Shown here: positions 50,801 to 57,200 of the stretch, piece after piece
Position numbering within the stretch: the stretch's first letter is position 1
Layout of the letters: each line of letters starts with the position of its first letter
Assembly: GCF_024362695.1 (NCBI RefSeq)
Contig: NC_065426.1
Coordinates: 10,570,236 to 10,634,235 of the forward strand
Length of the DNA: 64,000 nt
Reading direction: 5' to 3'
Source: Pectinophora gossypiella
Taxonomy: Eukaryota; Arthropoda; Insecta; Lepidoptera; Gelechiidae
Program-made: the position numbers and the translations under genes
Notes under the pieces: generated by a model
Database searches by the model: none
The model's input: only the letters and a program-made list of their open reading frames with translations
What the model was told of the DNA's origin: nothing

Positions 50801-52888
50801 TATAAATAATAGGAAATTCGTATTCGAACCTGTGACCACACAATGAGAGTCAAGCATTCGTAAACTTTTTTACCTACTTAACATAGGCTCACAACAACTA
50901 TACAGCCATTGCAAGATGAACTAAGAACTACGTAAGTGTTAGAGGGTTGATGGGGTTGATAATCCACCTCACAACCCACACAATAGAAGAAGAATAACTC
51001 ATTGCTGCAGTCATAGACAATAAAAAGTTTACTGATACATACCTCCTGTTGAAACCGTTTAAAGAAACTATACTTGGGGAGTGTGGGGAAGGTGCCCCTC
51101 AGGTGGAGCCCTGCGTGCAGGCCTCGCATGGACGCATGCAGGCGTTGCACATCACTGTATCGCTTCCATACGGAAACCACGGTCATTGCTTCCGGGGACT
51201 GTATTGGGAACAGCTGGAACAAAGTTTTTGTGATTATAGTTTTTTTTTGTTATTTATTCTAACAGCCTCCGTGGTCCAGTGGTTGAGCGTTAGGCTCACG
51301 ATCTGGAGGTCACGGGTTCGAATCCCGGTGGTTCCCCACTAAAAAGACATTTTCGCGATATATCGGATTTAACATCTTTAAAATTATAATGGCAATACAT
51401 ATTTTAAAACATCATATAAAGATGTGTCATAAGGAGTGTTTCTCTTTATCTTGGTAAAATACTTTTCTTTGGAGGGGCATTCCAAAAAATATTTTTCAGC
51501 ATTTCGATTTAGGTACTACCTGGTCACAGAATTTTGTGAAAAATAATAAGCTATGGTAATCACTAATTGAGGACCCAATAAGTATTTTGCTAGTATTTTG
51601 AGTATAATACACACACACACACACATAAACAGCCTATATACAGGGTGTAAGTGACATCGTAACGAATACCGAGGGGGATGATTCAGACCATGATTCTGAG
51701 TTGATATCAAGTGGAATTTCTTGTCGGAAAATTCATGAAATTGTTTGTGTTTTTTAAATTATTTTCCGTTCCATATTTTTGCGACTGAAAATGCCACTTG
51801 ATATCAACTCAGAATCATGGCCTGAATCATCCCTCAAAGTATTCGTTATGATGTCACTAACACCGTGTATGTCCCACTGCTGGGCACAGGCCTCACCTCA
51901 ATCAACCGGAGGGGAGTATAATAAGTATATTTTCAGACAACTGAAAGATTAAATAAAATTCTAAAACATATAAGTTATCAGAACGAAGGACAGACCATTT
52001 TCTATAAAAAAGAACAACCCATATACTCACTCCTGCAACCCTGCAAGGCATTTAGGCAGTTCTTAATTTTTTTTTTTAAATATTATAAATTACTTATTGT
52101 TTTAAATCTAGTTTGTCACATAATTTGCAAAAAGAAAATAAAGAATGTCTACATTGACACAAAACATAAAAAAGGAATTCATAATTATCATTGTGCAATA
52201 TGTATGAATCATTACAAATATTTACAACTGTATTGCTTTTATTTTAATTACTTTATAATATTTTTTTTTAAAACTGTTGATAATTAATAATTATTGTTTT
52301 ATAATTTCTTACCTACAATAAAAGAAAACAATACCTTTTTAAGACACATATGGTTGAACAACAAGTTTTGCTTACTATCCATTTCACGGAATTTCACCAC
52401 CGCTTATAACTGCCTTTCGTTAACAATGTTTAAAGAGTAAAATCTACTCAGTGACCATCTACTTTAGATGCTCTTAGATATAGTGATAAAAGTGAATGTC
52501 TAATTTCTGTTCCTAATTAGAAATTCAATTTGTCTCCTTTCACATAATTACTTTTCAGTATTTTAATTAAACAACTAAGTGCTTATTTTGCATATCAGTG
52601 GAAACCTATTATGTACGTGGAACTAGACTAGAGCGTAAAAGTACATAAAAATTGAAAACAAGTGTGAAAATATTCAAGGTTTATGCGTTCGTTATAGAAC
52701 GTTTCCAAGGCCGGTTTTGGTTAAAACATATAAGTAAAGGGCACATAAATACCCTCAAAAGATAGTTCATTACACATGACAAGTAATTCTACACTTACCA
52801 CACTCGTAATTTTGTAAATAGTGAATCCATTTTTATGCCGAGATGTTTCATCGACCGAAAACCGGCGGACCCACTTGTCTTTCGACAT
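35758..52888 (-). CDS. RPS6KC1: RPS6KC1 homologue, 14 coding exons, 827 aa (gene span)
   Basis: Fourteen exons with GT-AG borders join in one frame from ATG at 52886-52888 to TAA at 35758-35760. Order: PX domain (about 10-118; VWKRYSD), Pro/Ser/acidic linker, MIT domain (about 310-380; AARYEDMKEYARAFECYKGG), then a kinase fold (about 405-827) with a long acidic insertion after its N-lobe. Family knowledge: RPS6KC1 (RPK118) binds phosphoinositides and sphingosine kinase 1 on endosomes. The kinase keeps Lys437 (CYAMK) and RDLNPSN (D676) but has TYF at 693-695 in place of DFG, so it is probably a pseudokinase, as in the human protein. It is shorter than the human form (about 1,066 aa). The exon model comes from reading splice sites by eye. 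Introns are full of repeats. Confidence 0.9.
36100..36480. repeat. LINE tail, then LINE-D fragment (intron 13)
   Basis: At about 36106-36250 AAGGTTGCCTGGCAGA and TTAGCAATAAGGCCGCCCA recur at 45075, 48780 and, reversed, 48950 and 50355; this is a common LINE 3' end. At about 36357-36480 AAATTCAAAAATATC, CAGTAGGTAACATAGTTAC and CCTGTATAGCCGGGG are LINE-D. Confidence 0.6.
36508..36644. mobile_element. TA-flanked MITE, 137 bp (intron 13)
   Basis: TIRs of about 50 bp with few mismatches (AGGGTGGTATTAATAAACTA at the left, its inverse at the right), flanked by TA (36506-36507 and 36645-36646). TA duplication fits a Tc1/mariner derivative. Confidence 0.72.
36815..37015 (+). repeat. Dispersed element F, plus copy (intron 13)
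   Basis: GCAACAGATGGCGCCACATT, GAAGTTTACACGGCAAGACG and CTTGTGGCTAGCGGGGTACT recur in reverse at 39665-39845. Function and class are unknown. Confidence 0.6.
37100..37500 (+). repeat. SINE-2 with tRNA-like head, then MITE-J (intron 13)
   Basis: At 37105-37300: GGTACACCAGCTTGCTTCTC, B-box-like CGGTTCGAACCCCGG, then CACAGTTGGCTCGACCC. At 37301-37445 a complete MITE-J (CAGTCATGAGCAATATAATG to ATGCTCGTGACCGTACC) is followed by the SINE-2 tail GGGATATAGTCGTGAG, so MITE-J probably landed in SINE-2. Confidence 0.65.
37506..37601 (-). CDS. RPS6KC1: RPS6KC1 exon 13
   Basis: 32 codons, LSYYHRSVFTSHTILQLPDG, then LTVEEQSLLTQ. Acceptor TTGCAG, donor GTAATAG. The minisatellite starts about 55 bases upstream, in intron 12. 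Confidence 0.87.
37655..38045. repeat. Minisatellite, 21-bp unit, about 18-19 copies (intron 12)
   Basis: The unit is CCGATTGGTC followed by GGCCCAGTAAA (or AAG). Central copies are nearly identical. Outer ones decay at both ends (for example CGCTTAGTC, AGTTCAATC, CGATTATTC). Because the unit is a multiple of three, several frames stay open on both strands, giving spurious repetitive open frames. It lies wholly inside the intron between exons 12 and 13. Confidence 0.92.
38257..38347 (-). CDS. RPS6KC1: RPS6KC1 exon 12
   Basis: 91 bases, DVRVCDYWSFGALMYRLLCG, matching kinase subdomain IX. The donor is the less usual GTCAGTGG, chosen because it keeps phase and homology. Reading on would add unrelated residues and a stop. 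Confidence 0.8.
38372..38650. repeat. MITE-G, rearranged copy (intron 11)
   Basis: GTTAGTGATATCGTAACGAA at the left, CACTTGATATCAACTCAGAA and CTCAGTATCCGTTACGATGTC at the right, then a further short inverted piece to 38650 (GTCGTAACGAATACTGAGGG). Arms face inward as in 40163-40397. Confidence 0.6.
38687..39175. mobile_element. MITE-H with a nested hairpin element (intron 11)
   Basis: The left end CCATGGTATAAGAAGACCAG and the right end CTTCTTATACCATGG are inverse. Inside it GGTATGCTCAAAACTGACAG and TGGGCTAGCAATGGCGGC match other copies at 49735 and 62085. A second element at about 39017-39147 (CTTAGCACCGTAAGC ... GCTTACGGTGCTAAG, with ACTCTTTCTCGCC shoulders) interrupts its right end. Confidence 0.7.
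39223..39366 (-). CDS. RPS6KC1: RPS6KC1 exon 11 (catalytic and activation loops)
   Basis: 144 bases that complete the Arg of RDLNPSNILL. The DFG position reads TYF, and VAPELYR is the APE motif. Donor GTGGGTTA. Confidence 0.9.
39665..39845 (-). repeat. Dispersed element F, minus copy (intron 10)
   Basis: The reverse of 36815-37015 with few differences (CATAGTACCCCGCTAGCCAC, GTGGCGCCATCTGTTGC). Confidence 0.6.
40027..40121 (-). CDS. RPS6KC1: RPS6KC1 exon 10
   Basis: 95 bases, VRRWAAQLLTALESLHHCGV, the helix before the catalytic loop. Strikingly GC-rich compared with its introns. Acceptor CCTCAG, donor GTGGGG. Ends in phase 2. Confidence 0.85.
40163..40397. mobile_element. MITE-G, intact (intron 9)
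   Basis: Arms of about 90 bp: CATCGTAACGAAAACTTTGA ... GATTCTGAGTTG and the inverse CAACCCAGCACCATAG ... AAATTTTCGTTACGATG. GGGTGTTAG and CTAACACCC close the two ends. Confidence 0.7.
40610..40900 (+). pseudogene. LINE-L 3' relic abutting exon 9, with P inserted
   Basis: GAGAGGAAGGGGAAGACCAAG ... GTTGAAGAGAAGGCGAACG, then after the P insertion GAAGTTAAAGAATTGGCC and the 3' block GACAAGAGCGCGGCTCTTAA and TGATGATGG. Its last base is next to the intron side of the exon 9 donor. Confidence 0.7.
40692..40802 (+). mobile_element. P insertion, short copy, TSD TCTTATAAGGA
   Basis: TCTTATAAGGA at 40681-40691 and 40803-40813 flanks 111 bp with the same inverted blocks as 17584-17773 (ACACATAATAACGGG / CCCGTTATTATGTGT). 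The middle is deleted. The right end reads TAATTATGATAATAACCGCG. Confidence 0.75.
40909..41526 (-). CDS. RPS6KC1: RPS6KC1 exon 9 (N-lobe plus acidic insertion)
   Basis: 206 codons. The first 70 or so (MVPLHSYIETNNLIFLILAY, GEKLFDYIKNY) finish the N-lobe and hinge. The remainder is Asn/Asp/Glu-rich low-complexity sequence that splits the kinase domain. Acceptor TTTTTAG, donor GTAAGTGA. Confidence 0.88.
41765..41940 (-). repeat. SINE-3 body, 5S head lost (intron 8)
   Basis: Reverse of the SINE-3 body (CCCACTGCTGGGGCACGGG, GCGGGCCCAGTGCGGATTG, GCTAATGCAACCGGGACC, core 41867-41905). (ATC)n/(GAT)n runs lie at both ends. It ends about 20 bases from the exon 8 donor. Confidence 0.7.
41960..42124 (-). 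CDS. RPS6KC1: RPS6KC1 exon 8 (kinase N-lobe)
   Basis: 55 codons ending LALYRVIAVLGSNIMLVLHR and CYAMK. The Lys is the usual ATP-contact residue. The glycine-rich loop is degenerate, as in the human protein. A minus-strand SINE-3 ends close to its donor. Confidence 0.88.
42149..42345. repeat. MITE-Q partial copy and MITE-C scrap (intron 7)
   Basis: TGTCGTGGCCAGATCAGAAT and GTTTGGCCAGATTTGG are MITE-Q. ACTTAAAATAAAATTAGATGG and TCTGCAGGAATTAC are the MITE-C end. Confidence 0.55.
42345..42650 (-). repeat. SINE-4, tRNA-headed (intron 7)
   Basis: In reverse the head has GAGAGCCTCTCACTTTG and the B-box-like CAGGTTCGAATCCCAGCAC. The body has CGTGTGAAGG-type and CGCGAGGAAACCTACATACC motifs and ends AGGTTAGGTAGGTTAGG. 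It is a third SINE family, seen once. Confidence 0.7.
42655..42735 (-). repeat. LINE-L 3' tail next to exon 7
   Basis: CATCATCAAG, GAGCCACGCTCTTGTCGG, TCTATCAAAGGCCAATTCC. It lies about 40 bases from the exon 7 donor. Confidence 0.65.
42774..42880 (-). CDS. RPS6KC1: RPS6KC1 exon 7 (MIT end)
   Basis: 107 bases completing the phase-1 codon of exon 6: SDTDSQRRALIKEKTNKYL and SYAESLYKNH, the third MIT helix. Acceptor TTATAG, donor GTAAGTGG. Phase 0 out. Confidence 0.87.
42985..43210. repeat. Two SINE-1 halves head to head (intron 6)
   Basis: 42985-43114 is a minus-strand head and body (GGATTCGAACCCGGAGCC, ACCACAGAGGCCG). 43115-43205 is a plus-strand tail (CATGAGCCATGTCAGTGG, CACCTCACAACCC). The junction is at the head. 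Confidence 0.65.
43500..43880 (-). repeat. LINE-D 3' copy (intron 6)
   Basis: The reverse of the right half of 4284-4707: AAATTCAAATTCAAAG, CACAACCTGTATAGCCGGGG, CTCGGCACAGGGCCCTAG, CAGTTAATCCCATGCATTC. Confidence 0.65.
43896..44226 (-). mobile_element. LINE-K 3' copy, TSD GTGTACGATAAC (intron 6)
   Basis: GTGTACGATAAC at 43884-43895 and 44227-44238 brackets 331 bp. The T-run at the left is the reversed poly(A) tail. The coding end in reverse reads DDPITLAIEAANQLA and SGPRYRPRRRGRRFPS, as at 11997-12282. The unfilled target is seen in reverse at 14725-14790. Confidence 0.88.
44425..44860 (-). mobile_element. MITE-J interrupted by LINE-W (intron 6)
   Basis: MITE-J starts GTACGGGCACGAGCACTAG, breaks at 44504 after AAATTAAACCG and resumes at 44769 with the same 11 bases. 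It ends TACTCATGACTGTAC at about 44857. Confidence 0.75.
44505..44768 (-). pseudogene. LINE-W 3' coding relic, TSD AAATTAAACCG
   Basis: Duplicate AAATTAAACCG at 44494-44504 and 44769-44779. In reverse a 69-codon frame reads ARRTDGRWGGRVLEWRPR, VGRRSVGRPATRWTDDLVK, GSRWMRAAQDRSSWRSLGE, the C-terminus of a LINE reverse transcriptase. The 3' end is (TGA)-type rather than poly(A), which suits RTE-like LINEs. Confidence 0.82.
45040..45440 (+). repeat. LINE tail and MITE-J (intron 6)
   Basis: 45060-45220: CCCTAAGGTTGCCTGGCAGA, AATAAGGCCGCC, CGTGATCTACCGTAGATCAC, a LINE 3' end closing in an A-run. 45290-45440: full MITE-J (CAGTCATGAGCAATATAATG ... TTAATGCTCGTGATGAG). Confidence 0.6.
45555..45613 (-). 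CDS. Possible alternative first exon of the RPS6KC1 homologue
   Basis: An ATG at 45613 in good context (CAAAATGG) opens MDFLYVCEYFQEYRKDPKDK and ends in phase 1 at a consensus donor GTAAGTG. Joined to exon 7 it keeps the MIT end and kinase frame. It has no acceptor that would fit exon 6, so it can only be a first exon. Twenty open codons can arise by chance; there is no expression evidence. Confidence 0.3.
45630..46074. other. No gene; (AC)n at about 45636-45652 (intron 6)
   Basis: Short CA microsatellite, then unassigned AT-rich sequence. Confidence 0.4.
46075..46370 (-). repeat. SINE-2 piece, LINE-K scrap and SINE-1 head (intron 6)
   Basis: 46090-46160 SINE-2 in reverse (CACCTCACCGAGCTTTC). 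46160-46220 LINE-K (GGCACCCTCAGGCCTTAAAT). 46225-46360 SINE-1 in reverse (CCACCGGGATTCGAACCCGAG, ACCACGGAGGCCG). Confidence 0.55.
46420..46860 (+). repeat. LINE-like 3' element next to exon 6 (intron 6)
   Basis: GCTTTTGTCCGCGACTTCGT, then GTGGCGTG and a second half-similar block (CATGCTAGATTGAAAACATC), CGGGAATGCC, and a TATATATGTATA end. Elements with this GACTTCGTCCGCGTGG start are frequent in moth introns. Its 3' end is about 15 bases from the exon 6 donor. Confidence 0.5.
46875..47253 (-). CDS. RPS6KC1: RPS6KC1 exon 6 (MIT domain)
   Basis: 379 bases. The Ser/Thr-rich start is followed by the MIT helices (YMLNLAARYEDMKEYARAFE). Acceptor CTCAG, donor GTGAGTAC. It ends in phase 1. The ATG at its first codon is internal. 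Confidence 0.88.
47440..47600 (-). repeat. SINE-1 head and body (intron 5)
   Basis: In reverse: GGTCCGCTGGTTGAGC, B-box-like GAGTTCGAATCCCGGTGGGG, then CACATTGTGAG. Confidence 0.65.
47625..47835 (-). pseudogene. LINE 3' coding relic, RTE-like C-terminus (intron 5)
   Basis: In reverse: RRRRGRPRQRWRDDLDAFL, then GWPEEALQRVLVEMDGGL, CPAVGH. This is the typical arginine-rich end of LINE reverse-transcriptase polyproteins. It is 5'-truncated. A more decayed relative is at 49060-49210 (CCACTGCTGGGTATACCCAG, CCGACCACCGGGCTGGTGG). Confidence 0.65.
47875..48035 (-). CDS. RPS6KC1: RPS6KC1 exon 5 (linker)
   Basis: 161 bases that complete the split codon of exon 4. Includes DEIDFISRIPEHH and SLDSIDSDFYNELDK. 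Donor GTGGGTGA. It ends in phase 0. Confidence 0.82.
48050..48430 (+). repeat. MITE-G arm and a GTCGGGGGTT-ended element (intron 4)
   Basis: 48050-48120: GGGTGTTAGTGACATCGTAA, a MITE-G arm. 48250-48430: CATTAAAATCGGATCATCCG, ACACCCCGTCGTTTTTGCG, TCGGGGGTTAAAA, a known style of LINE 3' end with a terminal hairpin. Confidence 0.55.
48455..48593 (-). CDS. RPS6KC1: RPS6KC1 exon 4 (linker)
   Basis: 139 bases, Pro-rich start (TGYPAPEPPPGG) and an acidic end (YHTDDEDTRS). Donor GTAGGTAT. It ends in phase 1. Confidence 0.8.
48670..49735. repeat. Cluster of LINE and SINE ends (intron 3)
   Basis: 48680-48900 a LINE 3' end (AAGGTTGCCTGGAAGAG, GCAATAAGGCCGCC, (TTATG)n). 48945-49000 the same in reverse. 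49060-49210 LINE relic. 49240-49500 ACAAAGTCGC, AAAACTACGCAACGGATTTT, GGGGCGGGTCGCTAGTATG, a common lepidopteran repeat of uncertain class. 49660-49735 LINE-D border. Confidence 0.5.
49735..50255. mobile_element. MITE-H (intron 3)
   Basis: CCAGGTATGCTCAAAAC at the left, GGATTGAGCAAACCTGG and TCTTCTTATACCATGG at the right, with an AT-rich core (CAATGTTTTTAATTTACTTTG) shared with 38687 and 62085. Confidence 0.65.
50478..50576 (-). CDS. RPS6KC1: RPS6KC1 exon 3 (PX end)
   Basis: 33 codons, VIDERAKVIKTVLEFIAE ... FVNFLQ, the last helix of the PX domain. Acceptor TTTCAG, donor GTAAGTG. Phase 0. Confidence 0.88.
51043..51213 (-). CDS. RPS6KC1: RPS6KC1 exon 2 (PX core)
   Basis: 57 codons between an acceptor TTCCAG and the donor GTATGT. 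VWKRYSDVQRLH is the conserved PX block containing the lipid-binding Arg-Tyr. Phase 0 at both ends. Confidence 0.9.
51266..51340 (+). repeat. Lone SINE-1 tRNA-like head (intron 1)
   Basis: GCCTCCGTGGTCCAGTGG ... CGGGTTCGAATCCCGG is the SINE-1 head, but the body that should follow is absent. The ends do not pair as an acceptor stem, so it is not a tRNA gene. It lies about 50 bases from the exon 2 acceptor. Confidence 0.6.
51605..51925. mobile_element. (AC)n, MITE-G and a B2 end (intron 1)
   Basis: 51608-51627 (AC)n. 51640-51875 MITE-G with arms of about 95 bp (GTGACATCGTAACGAATACC / GTATTCGTTATGATGTCAC). 51870-51920 CCCACTGCTGGGCACAGGCC, a reversed B2-type end. Confidence 0.68.
51926..52798. 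other. Rest of intron 1, AT-rich, nothing recognised
   Basis: No repeat family of this window and no coding frame could be supported. Confidence 0.4.
52799..52888 (-). CDS. RPS6KC1: RPS6KC1 exon 1
   Basis: Thirty codons starting MSKDKWVRRFSVDE and including GFTIYKITSV, the first strand of the PX domain. It is followed by the donor GTAAGTG. Phase 0. Confidence 0.85.
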
Positions 52889-53821
52889 TTTCACGATTTG
52901 AAACTACTTTTTGCCATACAATACACTACTGGCTGATTACAGAACTAATTTCACAACTGATAAGCATAATTAAAGAGGAAAAACTAGATATTTCCCCTGT
53001 TTTAAGCCATAAATACGCTACAAAAAACCACAATAAAGTCCTCAAAATTAATATTTTTTTGTTTATTATTAACGCTGGCGAAATTATGAAACGAAATACT
53101 GAAGATCGTTGTGTATAGTGTTATTTTCCAATACGTACTTCTTTCTAACGTGTCTTTAAGCTCTTCTATCGTGCTATTTAAGCGAATCACTTGACATTTG
53201 CATAAAATAGTCCTATCATTTTAAAAAGTATAACGATTGGGTACACGCAAGGAAAAATGAAAGCATTATAAATTGGTAGCATAAGTAGGGCAAATGTGCC
53301 TGTTTTGTTCCTGGCATCTTTTATTGTTAGTGAAATTATATTTTTAGAACTTACTTAACTAGATGTCGCTAGTTTGCTTACGAATTCTTTTCAGTAGATG
53401 GCAGTAGTGCTGATTTATTTACTTGGCTTTGCACGTTGTTTTGTTTTGTTTATGATATAGAAATATCTATGTGGGTTATTTCAACCTTATTTAAGTGAAA
53501 TTATGTCTGTAAGATGCAAAGTTGCAAGAATGCGGCAAAACGAGTTGATAGATCATAAAAATGCAATTAACAGGTAATAGGTCAAACTTGTAGCTTGATT
53601 GCTTATCCCCACTACAAGTCACTCGGCCGAATGGCGCGCGGCGAGAGGTTGTGTCTCCTTCGCTTCGTGTCGTGTTTCTCGTGTCCTCGGTTACTCTCCA
53701 ACAACTTTTTCTCAAAGACAATGTTATAAAGTGAAGTGACCGAAACAATTTAACTTCTTACCAAAAATGTGCCAATAACGTGTGTTCTGTGATTTGTGTT
53801 TTTGTTTCAAAATATACCAAG
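52889..53821. promoter_or_regulatory. Head-to-head intergenic region, RPS6KC1 / Tmhs
   Basis: 933 bp separate the two start codons. The part nearest Tmhs (53600-53720) is CpG-richer (GGCCGAATGGCGCGCGGCG) and is probably its promoter or 5' UTR. No TATA box in a convincing place was seen. No repeat family of this window is inserted here. Confidence 0.5.
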
Positions 53822-54224
53822 ATGGGTTCAAAAATCGAGTACGTGGATTCGTCACATTTATACGCGACCAACTACGTCCGTAATTCGAAAGCTATAGGTG
53901 TGCTTTGGGCCATATTCACGATTTGCTATGCGATAATAAGCGTTGTTGCTTTTGTTACTCCTGAATGGATTGGTGATTTGGAAACTGAATATCCGAGGAA
54001 GTTTGGATTATGGCAAGTTTGCCGAGCTGATGAAGCAGTGGAAGACTGTAAGGGGAGACTGGACGAGTTTCTGTCAATTAACGGACTGGTTTTTAAGATC
54101 GCCACTGTGTTAGTAGGCATAGCGGTCGCGCTAGCCCTGTTTACGATATGTGCTATGCTACTGTTCTTCTTCTGTCAATCAACGACCGTGTTTCACATCT
54201 GTGGATGGGTGCAGCTGTTATCTG
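53822..54224 (+). CDS. Tmhs: LHFPL/Tmhs family four-helix membrane protein, first coding exon
   Basis: Encodes 134 residues plus one base, to a donor GTGAGT at 54225. TNYVRNSKAIGVLWAIFTIC is the family signature (LHFPL3/4/5 have the same NYVRNS.AIGVLWAIFTIC). Helices: TM1 about 24-46, a first loop with FGLWQVC and a second Cys at 76, TM2 about 91-118, and the start of TM3 (VFHICGWVQLL). Known members sit in plasma membranes: LHFPL5 in the hair-cell mechanotransduction complex, LHFPL4 at GABA synapses; the fly gene is Tmhs. I chose ATG 53822 rather than the upstream in-frame ATG at 53780 because homologues start near here. The remaining exon (TM3-TM4) was not found. Confidence 0.88.
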
Positions 54225-57200
54225 GTGAGTTCGACTTCTATTAGATTAGAAGGGACCTATTGTTAACCATAACAAGATTGTGTGCTAATCCGCCTTTTGT
54301 ATCTTTTGTCACTTAAATAAAAAGGTAAAATATTTGGGTTAAGGTGTGCGACATCCGTTTTCGAATTCTTAGCTTTAAAAATTAGTCACAGCCCGAAATT
54401 CCTATGGATTAGGCTACGTCATCATATGTCATCATCTCATTTATTATAGGTACGAGATCTCTAAGGCAATGTTATTGACTCTGGGCACTTCATACAGAAC
54501 ATTAAAAACAGTTATTCAATCGTTGTATACCACAGTGTTTGTGGTTACAAGCGAAAGTTTTGTTTAAAGCTTCAACTGGCCTTGCGATTGAGATCATAAT
54601 AAAACAAGTCGACGCAACCTATAGACGTACATAGTATAGACAGGTGTGTGTATAGGTAGGTATATCAAACATCCGGCAGGTGAAGCAAGGGACTAGAATC
54701 TAGTTATTTTCCTTTCTTAGCCAAAGGCAGAAAAGAAAGGCTCGGTAAATGTCAAGGGTTTAGATTGGCTCGACGCTGATTGTTAAACAAAGCTTACGAC
54801 TTGTAAGTAGGTAGGTAGTTTGAAGAGATCTAACAACTTCTATGCTAGAATAGAATTCAGCTACAGTACAGGAAATAAAAGGAAGATTTGAGATACCAGT
54901 GCCTAATATTATGCTAATCAATCAGGTATCTACGTACCTACCTATCTAGAATCTAATGGTCAAGGAATATAAAAAAGGCAAAACAAATATTGCAACTATT
55001 TGCAAATACTAAAGGATGTAGACTTTCATTATAAATCGATAATTTCTCTATTTCCCCTTGTTTATTAACAACATTGAAAATATGATAACGTATCAAATCT
55101 GAATATTATATGGAATGGAGGCAGTCGTTAAACACAACCTCTTAAAATAAATCTGATGTAACGGTACTCAACAATTGGAGGTGTATTCCTCAACACGTTT
55201 GTAAGCGCATTACATCATTGGATTCAGATACACAATACAAAGTTCATCTGAAATCGACTAGTGAGAATGCTGCATTGTTTGCTCGTCCAGAAATGTCCGC
55301 TAATGACGCATCCATTACACTTACATTCGAATTGGTCTACAAAATCATATAATTAACTATTACTTGCAACACCGGATTGCGAATTGGTAATGTCGGTTCA
55401 TTAACCCTTTTTGGTAGAATTTTTCGCTCCAATTCTTTTGGCTATTGATTAGTCGCTGGCTAATATTTTCAACGTTATGTATACATACATTGGCCTCTGA
55501 TTCCAGATTTTATGACCAAAATATATGTCTGACTTGTACGTAACGCAAAATAGAGTGTGGGTCAGCAGTTAAAAGATTACAAACCCAACGAATGTAACAC
55601 TTACGTCTACATAATCCAATAATAATGTCACTGCTATGTGACACGCTTTACTGGGAGTACACCCATATATATCTTTAGATAAACAGTCATATGGTTCCAA
55701 AGTAGCTAAACAACGGTACATTCAATTTATGGAAACTACCCCACGATGTGTTCAGATGAATCAGTGATTATTATGGTGAGAAGTAGAGTCATAAATCTTG
55801 TCTCCCAAATATCAACGATTTACTATATGATGTTAATTTTTACAACATCAGTTTGAACTAAATATTATAATTGAATCCCAAACGATATCCTAGTTAGGTT
55901 TGGTACAGACTATTCTTATAATTGGGTATGATGCCCAGAGCCTTTCAATTACGCAGTCACTCAGCAAAATAATTGATTATAAATTAGAAATCAGTTCACA
56001 AACAATGATCAAATGATTTTGAAGTAAATAATAGATGACTAATACACAAACAAAAATCAAGTTACAATCAAGCCAAGTGTTTAAATAACTCCACTCCATG
56101 GCCAGACGACGTCGTGAGATTGTGGTGAAACAATAGATTGAGCCTCCCAGGACTGCAGAGCGCCGTGAGAAAGATGAGGCCTATACTCTGACACCATCAA
56201 CATGTGATAAAGATCATGTTCAGTTCATACATTGTTGTAATTGAGACTCTTGTGACTTGCAATCTAAATAGATTTACTGTTAGACAGACAATCCCTATCA
56301 TGGTAGCTATGTAGAGCTACAAGTCACTAGAAGTCACCTTCATCAAGCTATGCTTGCTTGGTATTAAAATCCTAAGATGAATATGATGAAACTTATTGAA
56401 CAGTTAATTAACCTATCACCCATACAATATCACTTAGGTAATGTTGGATGGGATATGATTCGTTAGTCGAATTTTAGAACTTGTTTCGATTGTTAAGCAC
56501 AAATAGGTAGTAATGAAGAGAATGATTGTTATTACAAAAGAAAGCATAAAAGAGCTTCGCTCCCCCCCCCCCCAACATCTGTGAGGCATAAATTCATTAC
56601 CAATCAGCATAAATTAATTGATACATTCAACGAATACGTTCTATTAATGCGTAACAATAGTTGTTAATTACCAATTTACTCACAGCAACCGTAAAGTTGA
56701 ATGGGTAAAAAAATATATATATTCTATTACTTTAAAATTTTTCTATGAGTACATGGGTTACATTTGTTTGTCAACACAATAATAAATGAGCTAATCATTT
56801 GTAAATTCGTTATAGTTCCAATCAGCCTGTTCTAGTCTTGTTGGCATGCTGCAAGCTTTTCCTTTCAACCTTTAAAGAACCTTTTGCGCAGTGTTGCGTT
56901 ATATGACATTTGACGAGTAGCAACAACAAAACAACTCGCCTGCAGGCAGCTGAGGATAAAACCGCAGACATCGACGCAAAATACCTTACAAAGTAAAATG
57001 CAGATGGGACAAATTTCAAGGCAATTGCGAAATTGTAAGAACTCACAGACGTACGTTAAAGAATGCAATGTTTGATATTTGATTTCTAATTCATGTCTAT
57101 ATTGCATTATGATGTGAATCGTACAGATGCGATTACGTTTATATCCACTTGCTAATTTTCACACAGTTCTTGATCGATTTTCATGCGTTTTTGAATAAAC

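Noticed and set aside
51266..51340. Candidate tRNA gene (A- and B-box-like motifs)
   Set aside because: The ends do not form an acceptor stem and the sequence equals the SINE-1 head seen at 17318, 35261 and, reversed, 30196. It is a SINE fragment.
53780..53821. Upstream in-frame ATG for Tmhs (14 extra residues)
   Set aside because: Homologues begin close to the ATG at 53822. The extra residues read as untranslated leader.
56822..57107. Minus-strand open frames between Tmhs and tektin
   Set aside because: Two overlapping hydrophobic or Cys-rich frames without homology, splice sites or codon signal.
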